Positions 1 through 12,416 of a DNA stretch of 64,000 nucleotides are shown here, piece after piece. Position 1 is the first letter of the stretch. The number at the start of each line of letters is the position of its first letter. The translations under genes and the position numbers were made by a program. The stretch covers positions 111,067-175,066 of the forward strand of contig JACATO010002453.1 of NCBI GenBank assembly GCA_018389105.1, given 5' to 3'. The notes under the pieces are model-generated. The model had not been told where the DNA came from. It worked only from the letters and a program-made list of their open reading frames with translations, and made no database searches. Source of the DNA: Nautilus pompilius (lineage: Eukaryota; Mollusca; Cephalopoda; Nautilida; Nautilidae).

Positions 1-888
1 CTACCGGTTAACCCGATGAAGGGTGGATAATGACTTGAAATTAAGAAAATATACTGTTACTCCAAATAAATCTATAAGATGTAGTGAAAGAGATTAAAAT
101 ACAGCCAAAGTCATTGACTCGATCACGACAAATGTTTGATGTCGTTTGAGAATATTGAGTAAAACGAGAAACCAACGATTAAGGTCCCGCCATCACGTGT
201 TACAGGATGGCTGACCTATGAACTGAGGTAACAACGCGTTGTATTACGTAATAAGCTGCCTGTGTCGCCATCAGATCGCATTCCTCAGAAAGATAAATTA
301 GAGTTCATAAGCAAATGGTTACCACTAGATGTCGCTGGAATTGTCCTTAACGAAGTTCCTTTGGCAGCCAGTTAAGAAAACAGAAGATGATGTATCGCCG
401 AACCAGCTTTGACGGTCTTCTGCCGTGCAAGCGGCTGAGGAACACACACCCACCTGCCGCGGAAAGGAAGAAGACCACTAGCAGTCGTAGATAATTTCCG
501 AACGCAAAAATAAAAAAATAAAAAATAAATGTAAATAATAACAAAAAAAAAAATAAAAATACGAATAGAAAGATGGCGAGTGAGTCATGCGCGACCCGAC
601 ATGTCAATGACTGGAATGCCCGGATATTATCAATAAATCTGGCTGCAGGCCGGCTACACACAGAGAGCGGTCGGAAACAAGTCGGCGTATGTGAGTAAAG
701 GAGGAAAAATGTGCCACGTTAATTTCCAATCATTGAACGCTCAAATGTTACAACGACAACAACAACAAAAAAAGAGGTGGGGGATTCTTTATAGTATCTT
801 TAGGCTTGGCAGGAATTCCGGTTTTTCGTATTATAACAAATCCGGTAGCCAGGAGAAAAATAGACGCAAAATCTCCTGATATCGAGGC

Positions 889-892
<4 letters not shown>
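1..892. other. Gene-free stretch
   Basis: No supportable gene. There are A-rich runs near 505-560. A 38-codon open frame starts at an ATG at 573 in a good initiation context (AAGATGGCGAGTG) and ends before 700. It contains a GTGAGT that could be a splice donor, but nothing else supports it. The minus-strand frame over 347-661 is Phe-rich and lies over the A-rich runs, so it is probably not coding. Confidence 0.6.

Positions 893-925
<33 letters not shown>
893..925. repeat. (GA)n microsatellite
   Basis: Uninterrupted GA dinucleotide run, followed by a G run and then A-rich sequence. One of many GA/CT tracts in the window. Confidence 0.95.
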
Positions 926-928
<3 letters not shown>

Positions 929-2132
929 GGGGGGTACAACAAAAAAAACAAACAGAAATCAAAAAAAAAAACGAAACTTGCTAACTAATTTACCGTCTTC
1001 CTTTCTTTCGGGATGCTGTTATTGGCAGAACGGAATCGCCGAGACCATCAGGAGATGTACGAGATCTGACAGTTTTCGCAGTACAATGCAATAGCCCGAC
1101 TGAGAAGTTTTCCATTATGTAGCTCCTATTTTTATTTTTTTTTTTGGTATTTTTAGTTACAAAGGTATATAAAGTTAATATATTTTTTTTTAAAGCCGAT
1201 TTGGTGTCTATAATCACGGAAAATAAAAAGGATCGATGCGAAGATGAATGCAGCTTCGTCCATTCTGCTTCATTAGTATTTATAGTGAGAACGTTTAGTT
1301 TGAGAAACTGACACCAGGGGATTTCTTCTAGTGGAAGCTTCATACGCCAATTGGCACCCGGATTTGAAGAAGGAAAGATTAATTAAGAAAAAAAAATTGA
1401 AAGTAGGCAACCTTAAGTTGATATAAAATGTATTTAAAAATGAAGTTTAGTGCATTTTAAAGGTTAAACTTCGACGATGTTGTTAGTAGCTTTGTTTTTG
1501 CAGGATTAGTAGAGGCTAAAGGATAAAACAAAGGCCAGAAATACCATTTTTGCACTAGAAATATTAAAAAATATATATAAATAGGCACTGGATGCTCAGG
1601 GCATGTAGTGCTAGTAAAGCTTTTCCATTTTTTAAATAATCTAAAACGAATTTCTGTTTTCTTAGAAAAACTCGATCGATTTTAGTCCTAACGGCAGGCA
1701 AGCACGTTGATAGAACGGAAGAGCAGATGTGCGCATGTCAAGTAGCGTAAGATTTGGAGCGATCTCCAGCAGAAGAGTCAATAAAAACCTGTATAGAGCT
1801 AAATACATAAAGTAATATTTTCTCGAAGTTAGTTTTCTTTTTAAATGTTAAGATTAATTATTATCTGCTGAACTCTTAGCAGAGTTCCAAATGTCGAGTT
1901 CTTTCGTATTCACGATGTTTGTTTGTGTTTTTGTTTTTTTTGTGAAAGATAAAACTACTTCAGCAAAAGAACATTTACTTAAAATACAGCTTTTCTCCCT
2001 GGCTAGTCAATAAAGCGGGACCCGCTCTCTTTTATGCTTCTTAATTTGTTAAGCATTATCCTATTTTAATACCGCAATTATTGCGGCTACTTTTGTGTTT
2101 TCAGGTTGTTGAGAAACGAAAACATACATTCC

Positions 2133-2133
<1 letters not shown>
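926..2133. other. Gene-free stretch
   Basis: AT-rich sequence with homopolymer T and A runs (about 1130-1145 and 1183-1192). Nothing recognisable was seen on either strand. Confidence 0.6.

Positions 2134-2195
<62 letters not shown>
2134..2195. repeat. (TTA)n trinucleotide microsatellite
   Basis: About 20 perfect TTA units. On the minus strand they give a poly-Asn run in an open frame, which is an artefact of the repeat. Confidence 0.97.
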
Positions 2196-2676
2196 GGAAA
2201 TCCTGATATGATGTACTTCAAGTGCCGATTTTATTGTAAATAAAAAAATGTATTCTCCCAACACTTATCTAAAAAAACAGTAGATTGAACTTTGCCTGCC
2301 TATCGAGCTTTTATCTGTCACTGGAAGACAGACGGTTGGTTGGTTGGTTGGTTAGTCGGCCCACCGGTGATCTTCACCTCTCCTGTTTTCACGCGGGGAA
2401 ACCAACAGAGATCGCGCCCACTACCGCACTCGCTCAATTCCGTCAAGAAAACCAGCAGCAGCCGTCGGACGGCAGGGACGGTTCCAGGAAACACGACGCC
2501 AAGTTTTGATAATTCGATTTGAAGAAAATTTCGATCTTTATCAAAAAATAAAAAAGAGACGAATTAATTGTGAAGCTGAACAGAAGTCATGGCGACGAGA
2601 CAATCAAGAGGGGGACACGTGTCGAGCTTTTGGTTTGGAGATGGATTTTTGCTAAAGGTGTTTTGGGTGCTGCAGG

Positions 2677-2993
2677 TATGCAGGGGGGGGTCAGAAAGTA
2701 ACTATGCAGTGGAAAATTTATTATGATCTTATTTCAGTACATTAACTCTTACATTGAATGCTGAACTCTCCAAAAACGTTTTGCAATTCTTCAGATGTTA
2801 TTCCTCTAATGGAATTGATGGCGGCCTGCCTCAGTTCATCGACAATATGGGGATCGTTTTCAAACACCTTCGCTCCCACTGCTCCTCACAGGTAAAAGTC
2901 CGGGACCTGAGGTCAGGATAGCGTGCGGGGACAGGTATCGAAACTGATTGCACATGTGCTCCACTGCACAGTTACTTTCTGATCACCCTGTAT
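2677..2993 (-). mobile_element. Internally deleted IS630/Tc1-mariner-type DNA transposon with terminal inverted repeats
   Basis: The ends form an inverted repeat. The right end (about 2960-2992), read on the minus strand, is ACAGGGTGATCAGAAAGTAA and onward to TGCAGTGGA. The left end (about 2679-2713) reads GCAGGGGGGGGTCAGAAAGT and onward to ATGCAGTGGA. Both ends lie next to TA, the usual target of this superfamily. Between them the minus strand encodes a transposase C-terminus: VFENDPHIVDELRQAAINSI, then about 25 more residues and a stop codon near the left repeat. Just upstream is a recognisable DFYL*GA, equivalent to the DFFLWG motif of these transposases, with the Trp codon changed to a stop. 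One base is missing in the PDLTP part. The N-terminal and central catalytic regions are absent, so this is a dead, MITE-like deletion derivative of about 315 bp. Confidence 0.8.
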
Positions 2994-5900
2994 ATCGATA
3001 CCAATATTTAGATGTAGAGATTAAATTAACCTTTTGGAAATAATATCCTTGCGTAAAGATTCTTGTAATCGAGAAGGATTCTTTGTGGTTAAAACTGGTG
3101 TGTGTGTGGCGGTCGTTACTCAGTGACTGACGTAGTAGGAGCCATCACCTCTCCGCCAGTCGTACCATCCATCCTCCTCCCCTGTAAGATGAGGTTTCCT
3201 TAAGACCGTAGATTTTATTTAATCTGCTCATCGCGTATATCACACCGCGGTAACAGGAGGAAAGCTTTTCAGGAAAGTATTTGTGTTTGCGTTCAAAGTC
3301 AGCACTGAACCAAAGGGTATCTTACGTCGGCTGCGTCTCCACCGTGCAGAACTCGCTACTCGTGTTGCCACATACCGCTTTCCAAAGGTGGACTTTATCT
3401 TTTTGTTTCTGCGTATAGATGCACTCTTTTCTTTTGCCAGTGAAACGTCATCACCTGGAGGGTAAAGAACTAAAGATGGGAGATGACGACAGGACATGAA
3501 AATATTGTTAACCGATGTACAATTAAGGGTAGCTGGTCCTTTGCATCCGACAGCACGTCCTGGACCCTGTAGGTGTGAACTTTGGCCGCCCCCAGGACCA
3601 AAATGAGGGGCCATCGCTTGCTGTTCATGTGAACGCCAAAAGCGGCTGCGAGCCGAACTCTGTGACCGATCAAAGATTTCCTCTTTTTAAAGGCTATGTG
3701 TTTTTTTTTTCTGCGATTTTTTTGCGCAAGTTAAATAAATCGAAGACTGTTTAGGAGTAATTATTAACTATAAGGGGGCGACAACCGTTTGTTTCACTCT
3801 GTGGCTCTATTTACTTTTCAGGTGTGCAGCCAGCGCGGAGATGGCTTTTTTCTCGCCTCTCCAGATATAAGAAGAATGCGGTCCGAGCCGCTCAGATCCG
3901 GCTAGAAACAGCTGTTTGCCATAATCCCACGAGAAGTTCATTAAAATCTGGTTTTCAGACGTACAGCTGGAGACGTCGTTAAATAATACATCTTTGTCGA
4001 TCTTTCTCAATCATGCAAAGATCTCCGTGTCCTCAGATAATGGCACCGTTTGTCAATGAGACAGACTGGGGAAAACATCTGTGCGGGGCAGGATTTATGG
4101 GTGATGAAGTACTAGTCGAAAGAGAGCGGGGGAGATGAGGCTGACCGTGACCGGTGCTGAACCGCGTAATGTCGGCTTTGGTAAATGGGCAAATGTTGCA
4201 GGAGAGGAGATAAAAATGTGCAAGAAATTTCGAGAAAGTAAATATATTCCAAACCTGACATATAAGGAGAGGAGGGTTGGACCGCATCGTCAGGGTGATC
4301 ATGTTAGCAGTTGTTCTATAGTAAAAGCTACAGAAAATACAGCACTCGTCAAAATTATTTGACATCTTTAAAAAAAAAAACGACATGATTAATTCGTCGT
4401 TTAGCGTCGTTTTACTTCGGCTTAGGTTTGATTGTGATACAAATGATATCTGTAAAGTTTAAAGCTATCAAATTTAAAGAATCCCAATTAGTTCAAAATT
4501 TCAATTACAACGAGTTGAGCAGTCCATTTCTTTCTTGAATTGTTACAAAATATGCGTGTTAAAAAAATCTACGGTTTTGCTTGTTTACTCACATTACACA
4601 AATTATTTTACTGTGGTCAGCAGCGTGGGCCACATGTCTGCTCGGGGAGTGATGTGAGGAGAGAGAATTCCCAGAGGAGCCGCTTGAGAAGATTTCTCGG
4701 TCTGGAGACTCAAAGAAGTAGATTTACATAGGTTAGCTTTTGTCCGGATAACTTTTTCTAAAGATTCATCTGGTGACAGCACGTTGGAAAGGGTCAAAGT
4801 GCACAGGAACTGTATTATCGAACAGGGGGAAATCTGTCGTCGACGAGACCAAGTCTAGATTGTTAGGACACAACGGGCTGGCTTTTGCTGAAAGAGGGCA
4901 GGAGGGAAGCTAACAGAAACTATGTTGTCCTTACAGTCAAAGGTGGTTGGGGAAAGTGATAAAATATCGGGGATTGCATCTTTTATCGTGTGGTAGGAAA
5001 TCTGAACAACGACTGAATCGTGAGCAAGAACGTTTATCACAGTATTCTTCTTCACCTGATGTCCGAAGCGGACTTGGGGATAACTGGAAGGAGCTGACTA
5101 CGCACCTAAAAGGATATTGACCAAAATGCGGATGTCTCTAACAGCGATGGAGGGGTTTACCATGAGTCCCAATCTAAATAGTTCTGCGAGTAGCTGGGAC
5201 TAGTTAGACACCATTTTGGAAAGAAAAAAAGATGTTGATTCCGCCAATTAGCAACATTTCTGGGAATCGCTGCAGGAGAAGTGGGAGAACAGAACTCGGA
5301 CTACACACTCTAGCCTAATTATTGAGAGGATTCCAAATGAGTTTTTGACACATTTCTGATCCTCAATCGTATTGATTTGGTTTGTTTTATTTAGACGAGT
5401 TCAGGTTTATTATAACTTTTATAATTAGTAATAATCACTTCTTTCTCTTTTTTTTACAACGGTCTAAGTGTACTCAAGGGTCACTCGCCCCTGCTCTTCT
5501 ACGAGCTCCTCATCTCGTCACCGTCGTCTGTCCGATCGTGACGCTACTTTCGAGACCATCCACCAATAGTCCTAAATACCCAGAAGAGATGTAGTATGCA
5601 CGAAGCATAACCTACTACTTACCTGCAATCACAGTAAAATAAAAAACAGAGAATTAGCTATTTTTTTATGCGAAGACTTATTTAGATTGGCATGACTTCC
5701 AATTATTCCAATAAGCTCTTGTATGCTTGCGTTTTATAGGTAATGAGTAAGGGTTTTCCTGACATTAAGACTATAGCTAAGCCCTTGATTTTTCGCACCT
5801 GTAATTTGGTTAAACATTATAATAAAGCAAGAAGTCAACGTGCCTTATATAATATTCCAGGGTTGGGAAAATATCCTTTGATGCGTTCTATGTGATATTA

Positions 5901-8900
5901 CTGTTATATCCTACATATTTATAATTCTTTCGCTATAAACATAGTTCCTAGCTCCAAATGTTGCAAACGATTTAACCAATTCGAGATTATATCCTCTACT
6001 TGTTTTTATTTGTGTGTGTGTTTTTTTTTCACTGTGACTAAGAGAACAAGAAACTAAAAGTATCTTTCGTGGTATTGCTGTCCAACATCGATTGTGGTGT
6101 TCGCATTACAGTGTAGATCAACATTTATCTATTCATTCATTTAGTTATTTAGTAATGCTATGGTGTTTTTTTCCTGCTTTCTGGATGTTTTAGATAGTAG
6201 TAAAAATACTTTGCAAATGGAGATTATTTTTGTAACCCTGTTGAAATAATGCCGTTCCTTGTCTCTCTTTCATGCTATTAATTTAATGTGGCATCCGCAG
6301 CCATGGGTGTATAAAAATCAAATTATCTCCCCTTATTGCTCATGCCCCGCGGGCATGGACCATGGAAGAACGTTGCATTACTAACTAATAACCAGTCTAT
6401 TGTAGCCACCGAGGTCTCTAGTCTAACGGTGAGTTCTCGGTGCCTCTTTCTCTCTTCCATATCAAGCTGCTGCCGTTCATATCGATTAGAAAACTGGAGA
6501 ACTGCGTTAGTCCGCTACTTACGCATTCGTCTTAATCCAAGTAACCAGCTCAAATATAACAAAAATATAAAAGGGGCACTTTCTGCGTTCTTTAATTCTG
6601 AATTTGAACATCTCGAACCTTCGTTTCAAAAACACTCGGAGGCCTTTTCAGTGTCCGATTAATTTGTGCGGATAGGGAAGAAAAGGATACTGAATGTCCA
6701 AATGTGTCAAGTGGAATTGAGAAGATCCCGCTAATTAGATATTTAATTAGACGAGTGGGACTCGGTAATGCAATTACTCAAACATGAGCCAACGTTGCAT
6801 CAATTGGTCATTTTCATAACGGCTGCTTATCTGACGAGTATCCCGACCGCCTGACCACGCCACGCCAACACGTCGCGATTCCTGATTTTCCTTCTTCGCG
6901 AAAATCAGATTTTTCTTTAATTTTTTACAGATGGTGAATGGAAACTTCTCATTCTCCGATCCCGACAGTGCAAGGAGACTATAAGAAATCGCATGCGAAA
7001 CGAGTTTGCAGTGAAATCCCGGGTGAGTAATATATAAGAAAGACGCCCAATCTCCAGGATTCATGGTTATTAACGCCGGTGATGTCCCATTGGTGCTCAC
7101 GAAGAAGAAGAGTCTGGGTCTGGACCGTTCCCAGCGGTTCCCCGAAGGCTGGGGATGGCTATGCACACGGCACCCCTAATTCACACATCATAAGGCGTTC
7201 TGAACGAATGTGGACAGCGTTGGTTACAAATTTGTTTTTCGTTAATATCTCTAGGCAGAAAACAGAGGTTAGTAATTTTATTTTAGGCGATTTTATTCAA
7301 CTTGACGGTGTAACACGAGCGAGAACGTGCATCAGAAGAGATGATTGGAACGATACATCAAGTATGACAAAGAAACCCAAAAGAGGGAGAGAGAAAAAAA
7401 ATGGAATCACACGAACACGGAGGCGTTATGAAAAGATTAGGTGACACTACTGTCCGGTTTCAAGCTGCAAATGCGATCTTTTTCTAAAGACCGTCTATCA
7501 CTTGCAAATCTGCCTGGAAATATTTAGCTTTTTACATCGATCTTTTGTGTGGGACCTCTCAAAGCCACTGAGATAATAACAGAATTATTACATTTGTTCT
7601 AACGCAAATGTCTGGCATTCGGTTTTAAAAAATCCGTTGTACAGTTCTTTAATCCAATTTGCTGGAATTCCTTGCTTGCATACATCTTATGAAAACCTTA
7701 ATATGATATATCGCAGAAAATGGTGAATGTGGTTCTTTCTCATTGTCCACTGGCATTTGCTGGGTCTGTTTTCCCCAGGTTAGTTTAGAAAGATTATATG
7801 AAACGTATATATGTGTGTGTGTGTGTCTCGGACTCTTTATGTTCCTACCATTTTGCTAGTGCAAACGCATGCGCAATAACCGTTTTCGAAGAGTATTTAA
7901 ACATTTTACAGTTAATTTCTCTCAGCCCTGGTAAAAATATTTTAAATTAACTTAATTTTGTCCAAATAAAAAAATTTTTTTTCGAAGTATATTAGAATTT
8001 GTATTTGTTAATCTTAATGTTGTTTGCTAGATCAGATAAACATGATGTGGCCAACAACCAGAGCTGAACGGTTATCCTGTCTCCTAATCTACCCGAAGCT
8101 GAAAAGAAGCAAGCTCACGCGTAACTTTAAATAACCTTCCAGTAGAAGCAATAACACTGGATGAAGACTAGAGGAAATAGCTAAGATTACATTTATCTTT
8201 AACCATAGAAATAGTAAACTATCTGATTTCCAGTATTTTCAGTTGCTCGCCAAAGAAAACTAATCTAATTCTAGCGCTGGACAGAACCACCTATTAAAGA
8301 TAAGGTAAACCACCATCCGGTTGACGTCACTTCCGACATCTTATTAAAAGGAATGAAGTTTAAAATCTATCACTGAAGATCATTTCTAACAATATTTAAT
8401 GACATTTATTGATAGAAATGAATATGACGTGGCATTTACTGGCATTTACGGATAGAGATAAATATTTCGTCACATTCATTGACACCAGAAGTCACTTTTT
8501 GTCCAGTTGGTAATCCATACACTGTTAAAATATAAGGTGAAATGTTTCTCGAGATTTATCTTATATTTACACGAAAATTAAAAAAAAAACAAAAACGGGA
8601 ACCTCGAGAAAAGGGCAGTTTTCTTGGAAACTATGTAATTCTATCCTAATTTTTTTCTTTCATCGATATAATGCCATTTTTTCTGCTTTGCTTTTATCCA
8701 AGAATTTTTTTGTTTTGTTTTTCTATTCAGTTGTATTAGGTTGACGAAGAATAGTTTTAACATTCACCTCAACTGACCTCGCATTACAACGGAGTACGTG
8801 ATACATTCGAAATTCATCTGGTTTGTCCCAGTTCTTTATTTTGGCTCATTAATGCAGTAAAAAGGACAGATTTCTATTGACCGGAATCCGAAGAACTAAG

Positions 8901-10129
8901 AAACGGTGCTGGCAAACGAAGACAGACGCTCGATAATATAATGAAAAGGAAAATACGGCTAACAAATCAGTGGGGGTACTCGGAATGTGCAAGACTGTTA
9001 TAAACAAACGTCGTGGGTGGGATTGTTAATATGACGCCACCCGTTGGTAAGTGTAAGTTATTTAAGGCCATTATAGCGGAGGTGCCAGCGGGCAATTATC
9101 CATTCACGCTACCAAGTCTCCGTTATGAGCACAATCCCATTTCTTGCGTTTCTCCTTCCTGCGTATCCCTAAACCGAGTGTGCACGACGCGGACTTCAGA
9201 AATGCACAAGCGACCGGGGACGGAAGTACGAGAGTAGAACCGGGTACTGGTTTTGCCGGGTTCCAACCGCGTGCGATCAATTTTTTTAGTTTTCCGTGGC
9301 GAAAGAGCGAGGAAGCATCCGAAAAGGCTGTTGAGAGAACAAGGATGGTTCTTGGTTTTCCTGCTCCGCAGGGTGCCGTATTGATCAGACGCCTGGACCA
9401 GAAACTTGCCCTAAAAGTCATCGAACTTTACTTGCGAGGTTCAGTCGCTGAGCTCGAAGGAGGAGACGAACGGTTCCGTGGATTCTCTCACCGAACCAAC
9501 AGTAGCGATGGAGCGTAGGTTCTAAGCCCTATAACGTGCAGACTGGAAACGATTGCAAACAAACAACAGAATGAGTAAAAGGATCATGTGGCAGAGAACG
9601 GTTTGAATATGCTTTCAGTAAGAATAAAGCAGCGGGCAATAAACGTGTGATGCCTTTTTTTTATTACGAAAGCCTATTGTAAGTTCGCGGGGAGAGAGTG
9701 GCGCTGATATCGAGGAATGTCCGACAGGCGGGTCTTTACCCGGCTGGCCTTGCTGAAGCCAAAATGGCTGCGTCTCATCGCTTTGTCGCGACTAAACCAC
9801 GCCGTCGGGAGCAGTTTACGCGAACACGGGGTGAATTGTCTTCATGCTGGTGAGGCCGCTTGTACTCTGAAAATTAGCAACTTATCACTAACGTTTTGGC
9901 CCTTTAAATTTAATCACCCCCAGCATTTGCTCGTCCCCTTTCCCGGTAATAAGAGCAGCGATGGTTTCCCATGGAGTATTTGGAATCATATCTAAAGTAA
10001 AAGAACGACAAAATCTACCGGCGACGTGGACACTAAGAGCAAATAGTTACTGTTTAATACGGCGGACTGCAAACCCGGGCACTTCTAGCTGGTTTACTAA
10101 CTAATACAACACTTTGTTCTATTTACAGT
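2994..10129. other. Gene-free stretch of about 7 kb
   Basis: No gene or transposon could be supported. It holds a GT run at about 7812-7827, A/T homopolymers and a perfect TGACGTCA at 8322-8329. The largest open frames (for example 6774-7166 minus, 7079-7444 plus, 9144-9518 plus) overlap frames on the opposite strand, lack recognisable domains and are within the length expected by chance. 9100-9500 is somewhat GC-richer, with opposing open frames on both strands, but I do not recognise either product. Confidence 0.5.
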
Positions 10130-10160
10130 GGTGGTCAAAATTATTGCGTCGCCCGAAATC
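10128..10160 (+). mobile_element. Solo Tc1-like terminal inverted repeat
   Basis: The sequence TACAGTGGTGGTCAAAATTA followed by TTGCGTCGCC matches the typical outer end of Tc1-family elements: TA target, then CAGTGGTGGTCAAAA. I found no matching opposite end or transposase in the next 2 kb, so this looks like a solo end or a heavily eroded element extending to the right. Confidence 0.6.
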
Positions 10161-11315
10161 ATTCTGGCTTTTCGAGATGTAACCGCAGGTCGGGTAATGC
10201 GATGCGTGACTCGGATTAGCTTTGTTCATGTTTGATGGCTACCCGTTTTATTTTTATAAATTAACTTCAAAGCGCACAGTCCACGGTCTGCTTCTTCGCA
10301 GCTGCGCCTCTAGCAAGAACCGCCAGGGAGATGTGGTGCAAAGATCACGTGTCTGTCTGGACCGTGGTCGGTCGGTCGGTCCAGTTTATCTGGTCATTTT
10401 TACACTGTAGCTCGCGAAAGGCTGTGTAGCAGTTTCGGATGCTGCCGCAAGTGATGCTACCGAAGTGAGCGCTCAATGCATGAAGAAGCACGCACACACA
10501 CACACACCACACACACACACACACGCACACGATCCGGCCTCTGGCACTCGCTCGGGCGGTCTCTCGGTTCTTAATTCAGCCATTAAAGATAAAGTTGAGA
10601 TTGATTTCCGCACGGTTCTAACGGACCGCGACCGAATTTACACGTGACGTAAGCGACCAGGAAACCGAGGACTGTTCATCTGTCGAACGTTTTCGTCCAG
10701 CGATCGTTAACTCTTTCCAGCAGGCATGGATAACACGATACCCGGACCTGCCCAACCTGCATGTCGCTTATGTCCTTACTTTGTCACGGTTTTATGCCCA
10801 CTTAGTATTGGGACAATTAAATCCACGGGTGGATTTTTAGACCGCGCGGTTGTACTCGATCAACTTCGCTAGTCGCCGACCGGAAGTTTGGTCTGCTGAC
10901 AGGTTCCGTTATATGTTCTGTAGGGGGTCTGCGGTCGTCCACTCGTTTTAAGGAACACGGAAGTTAACACACTTAGTTTATGATCTCGGAGTAACTAATC
11001 TGAGAAGTAAGGAAATAAGTATTATTATTATTAGTATTATTATTATATCGGTACCTCGGGGACTCCTTCTTCTCTGAGCCAGAGAGTAAAAGGGAGCTTC
11101 AAATGGAATTCGGGTGAAAAGGCATCGCCCGGCGTCTCCAGCAAAAACTGAGCTATTGCCATAGTTGGCTTTTAAATGGCTGTTCTCACCATCGATTGAG
11201 TTCCTTCTTTACTTTTGCTTTTGTTTGTAGTTGTTGTTGTTGTTTTCTTTTTTCTAATGAGTCCCATCATTTCAGTTTAATCCACAGATCATCTAAAATC
11301 GCGGTTACCAAAAGA
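10161..11315. other. Gene-free stretch with simple repeats
   Basis: Contains (GGTC)n at about 10366-10382, a CA-rich tract at 10490-10529 and ATT repeats at about 11020-11046. No supportable gene was seen. Confidence 0.6.
10490..10529. repeat. (CA)n microsatellite
   Basis: Interrupted CA dinucleotide run. It is translated in some frames as Thr-His or Val-Cys repeats, which are artefacts. Confidence 0.9.
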
Positions 11316-11395
11316 GGGGTCAGTCCTCGGCTGTGGGCCTTCGTCCGATCTTGAAGGCGACTCCGGCGCGTGGCCAATAGTCCGCGGCTGACCCC
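11316..11395. repeat. Imperfect inverted repeat (hairpin)
   Basis: Two 24-nt arms, 11316-11339 and 11372-11395, are imperfect inverted copies. The outermost 8 nt (GGGGTCAG / CTGACCCC) pair perfectly, and the inner parts pair with mismatches. The loop is about 32 nt. It could be a tiny palindromic MITE or part of the GC-richer repeat that continues to about 11550. Confidence 0.5.
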
Positions 11396-11554
11396 CAATA
11401 AAGGGTGTGGACAGCGTTAGCCAGTAAAATAACGCCCCTAATTCCGCGCCTCAGACCAAGGTTGGCATCTATTGGTGCAGCGCCCATGCGCTGTTGGTCC
11501 CCCTAAACTGCAAGCGTCGGTCGAAGGCAACTAACGATCCGCTTCTTGTGCGTG

Positions 11555-11680
11555 AGAGCCGAGTGGTTAAGTCTGCCAAATGGAAAGGAAATTAGCAGGT
11601 TTCTGACCAGCAGCGGTGATGTAATATTACACTTACAACAGCATTTCCGTGTTCCCACCCTAGATTCGAACGTATTTTAA
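11555..11680 (+). repeat. tRNA-Leu/Ser-like SINE remnant
   Basis: GAGAGCCGAGTGGTTAAGTC at about 11554-11573 resembles the D-arm/A-box of a type II tRNA. A weak B-box-like GATTCGAACG lies near 11662-11671. The spacing (about 90 nt) is too long for a real tRNA gene and no acceptor stem can be formed, so this is at best a degenerate tRNA-derived SINE. Confidence 0.3.
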
Positions 11681-12132
11681 TTGGGTGTGTGTTGATGGGG
11701 GGGTATGTGTTCTCGCACATCGCGAGACAAACCACAGAAGGTGTTCACAAACGGCGTGTCGCTATTTTATTAAGGGTGGCGAGGGAAAATCCCCAGGACT
11801 CCGGCACAGCTCTTTGGGTCGCGATTAATAGGGAAAGTGAAAGCGTTCCTTATTTCTCCGCATCAGGTGACACCGCAGCGAACCGACCGACCCGGCCTGT
11901 TGTTTGTCCTCGGAGATCGAAGCGAACTCGTTACCTTAAATGCTCTTGCCGCCGCCATTAGTAATTCTCCACAGGTGTGCACCAGAAAGTACCGCATCCT
12001 GTGCAGTTGATGCAGGTCGTCGGTGTAAGCAGGAGGTGCACCTACCTTATGGTCGCGCAATTTTAGCTGAGCCCCTTTTCGTGTCGGCGAAAAAAATGTT
12101 TTCAAAAAGGAAGGAATGATGAGATTTTCTAA

Positions 12133-12341
12133 CTCTCTCTCTCTCTCTCCCCATCTCTCTCTCCATCATCATCATCATCTCTCTCTCTCCATCTCTCTCT
12201 CCATCATCATCATCATCTCTCTCTCTCCCCATCTCTCTCTCCATCATCATCATCATCTCTCTCTCTCTCTCCATCTCTCTCTCTCCATCATCATCTCATC
12301 TCTCTCTCTCTCCATCTCTCTCCATCATCATCATCATCTCT

Positions 12342-12412
<71 letters not shown>

Positions 12413-12416
12413 ACTC
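12133..12416. repeat. CT-rich composite minisatellite with CATCAT blocks
   Basis: Repeated units of (CT)n, CCATCTCTCTCT and (CAT)4, about 35-60 bp long, make up five or six copies before collapsing into pure (CT)n. The Ser-Leu-His open frame across it (12116-12715) is an artefact of this composition. Confidence 0.93.

Noticed and set aside
2061-2264. Poly-asparagine protein
   Set aside because: Produced by the (TTA)n microsatellite read on the minus strand; nothing else supports a gene.
9104-9518. Opposing open frames of 105 and 124 codons
   Set aside because: Overlapping frames on opposite strands in a GC-richer patch, with no domain or splice support; expected by chance.
11555-11680. Functional tRNA-Leu gene
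   Set aside because: The D-arm-like piece is convincing, but the B box is weak, spacing is too long and no acceptor stem forms.
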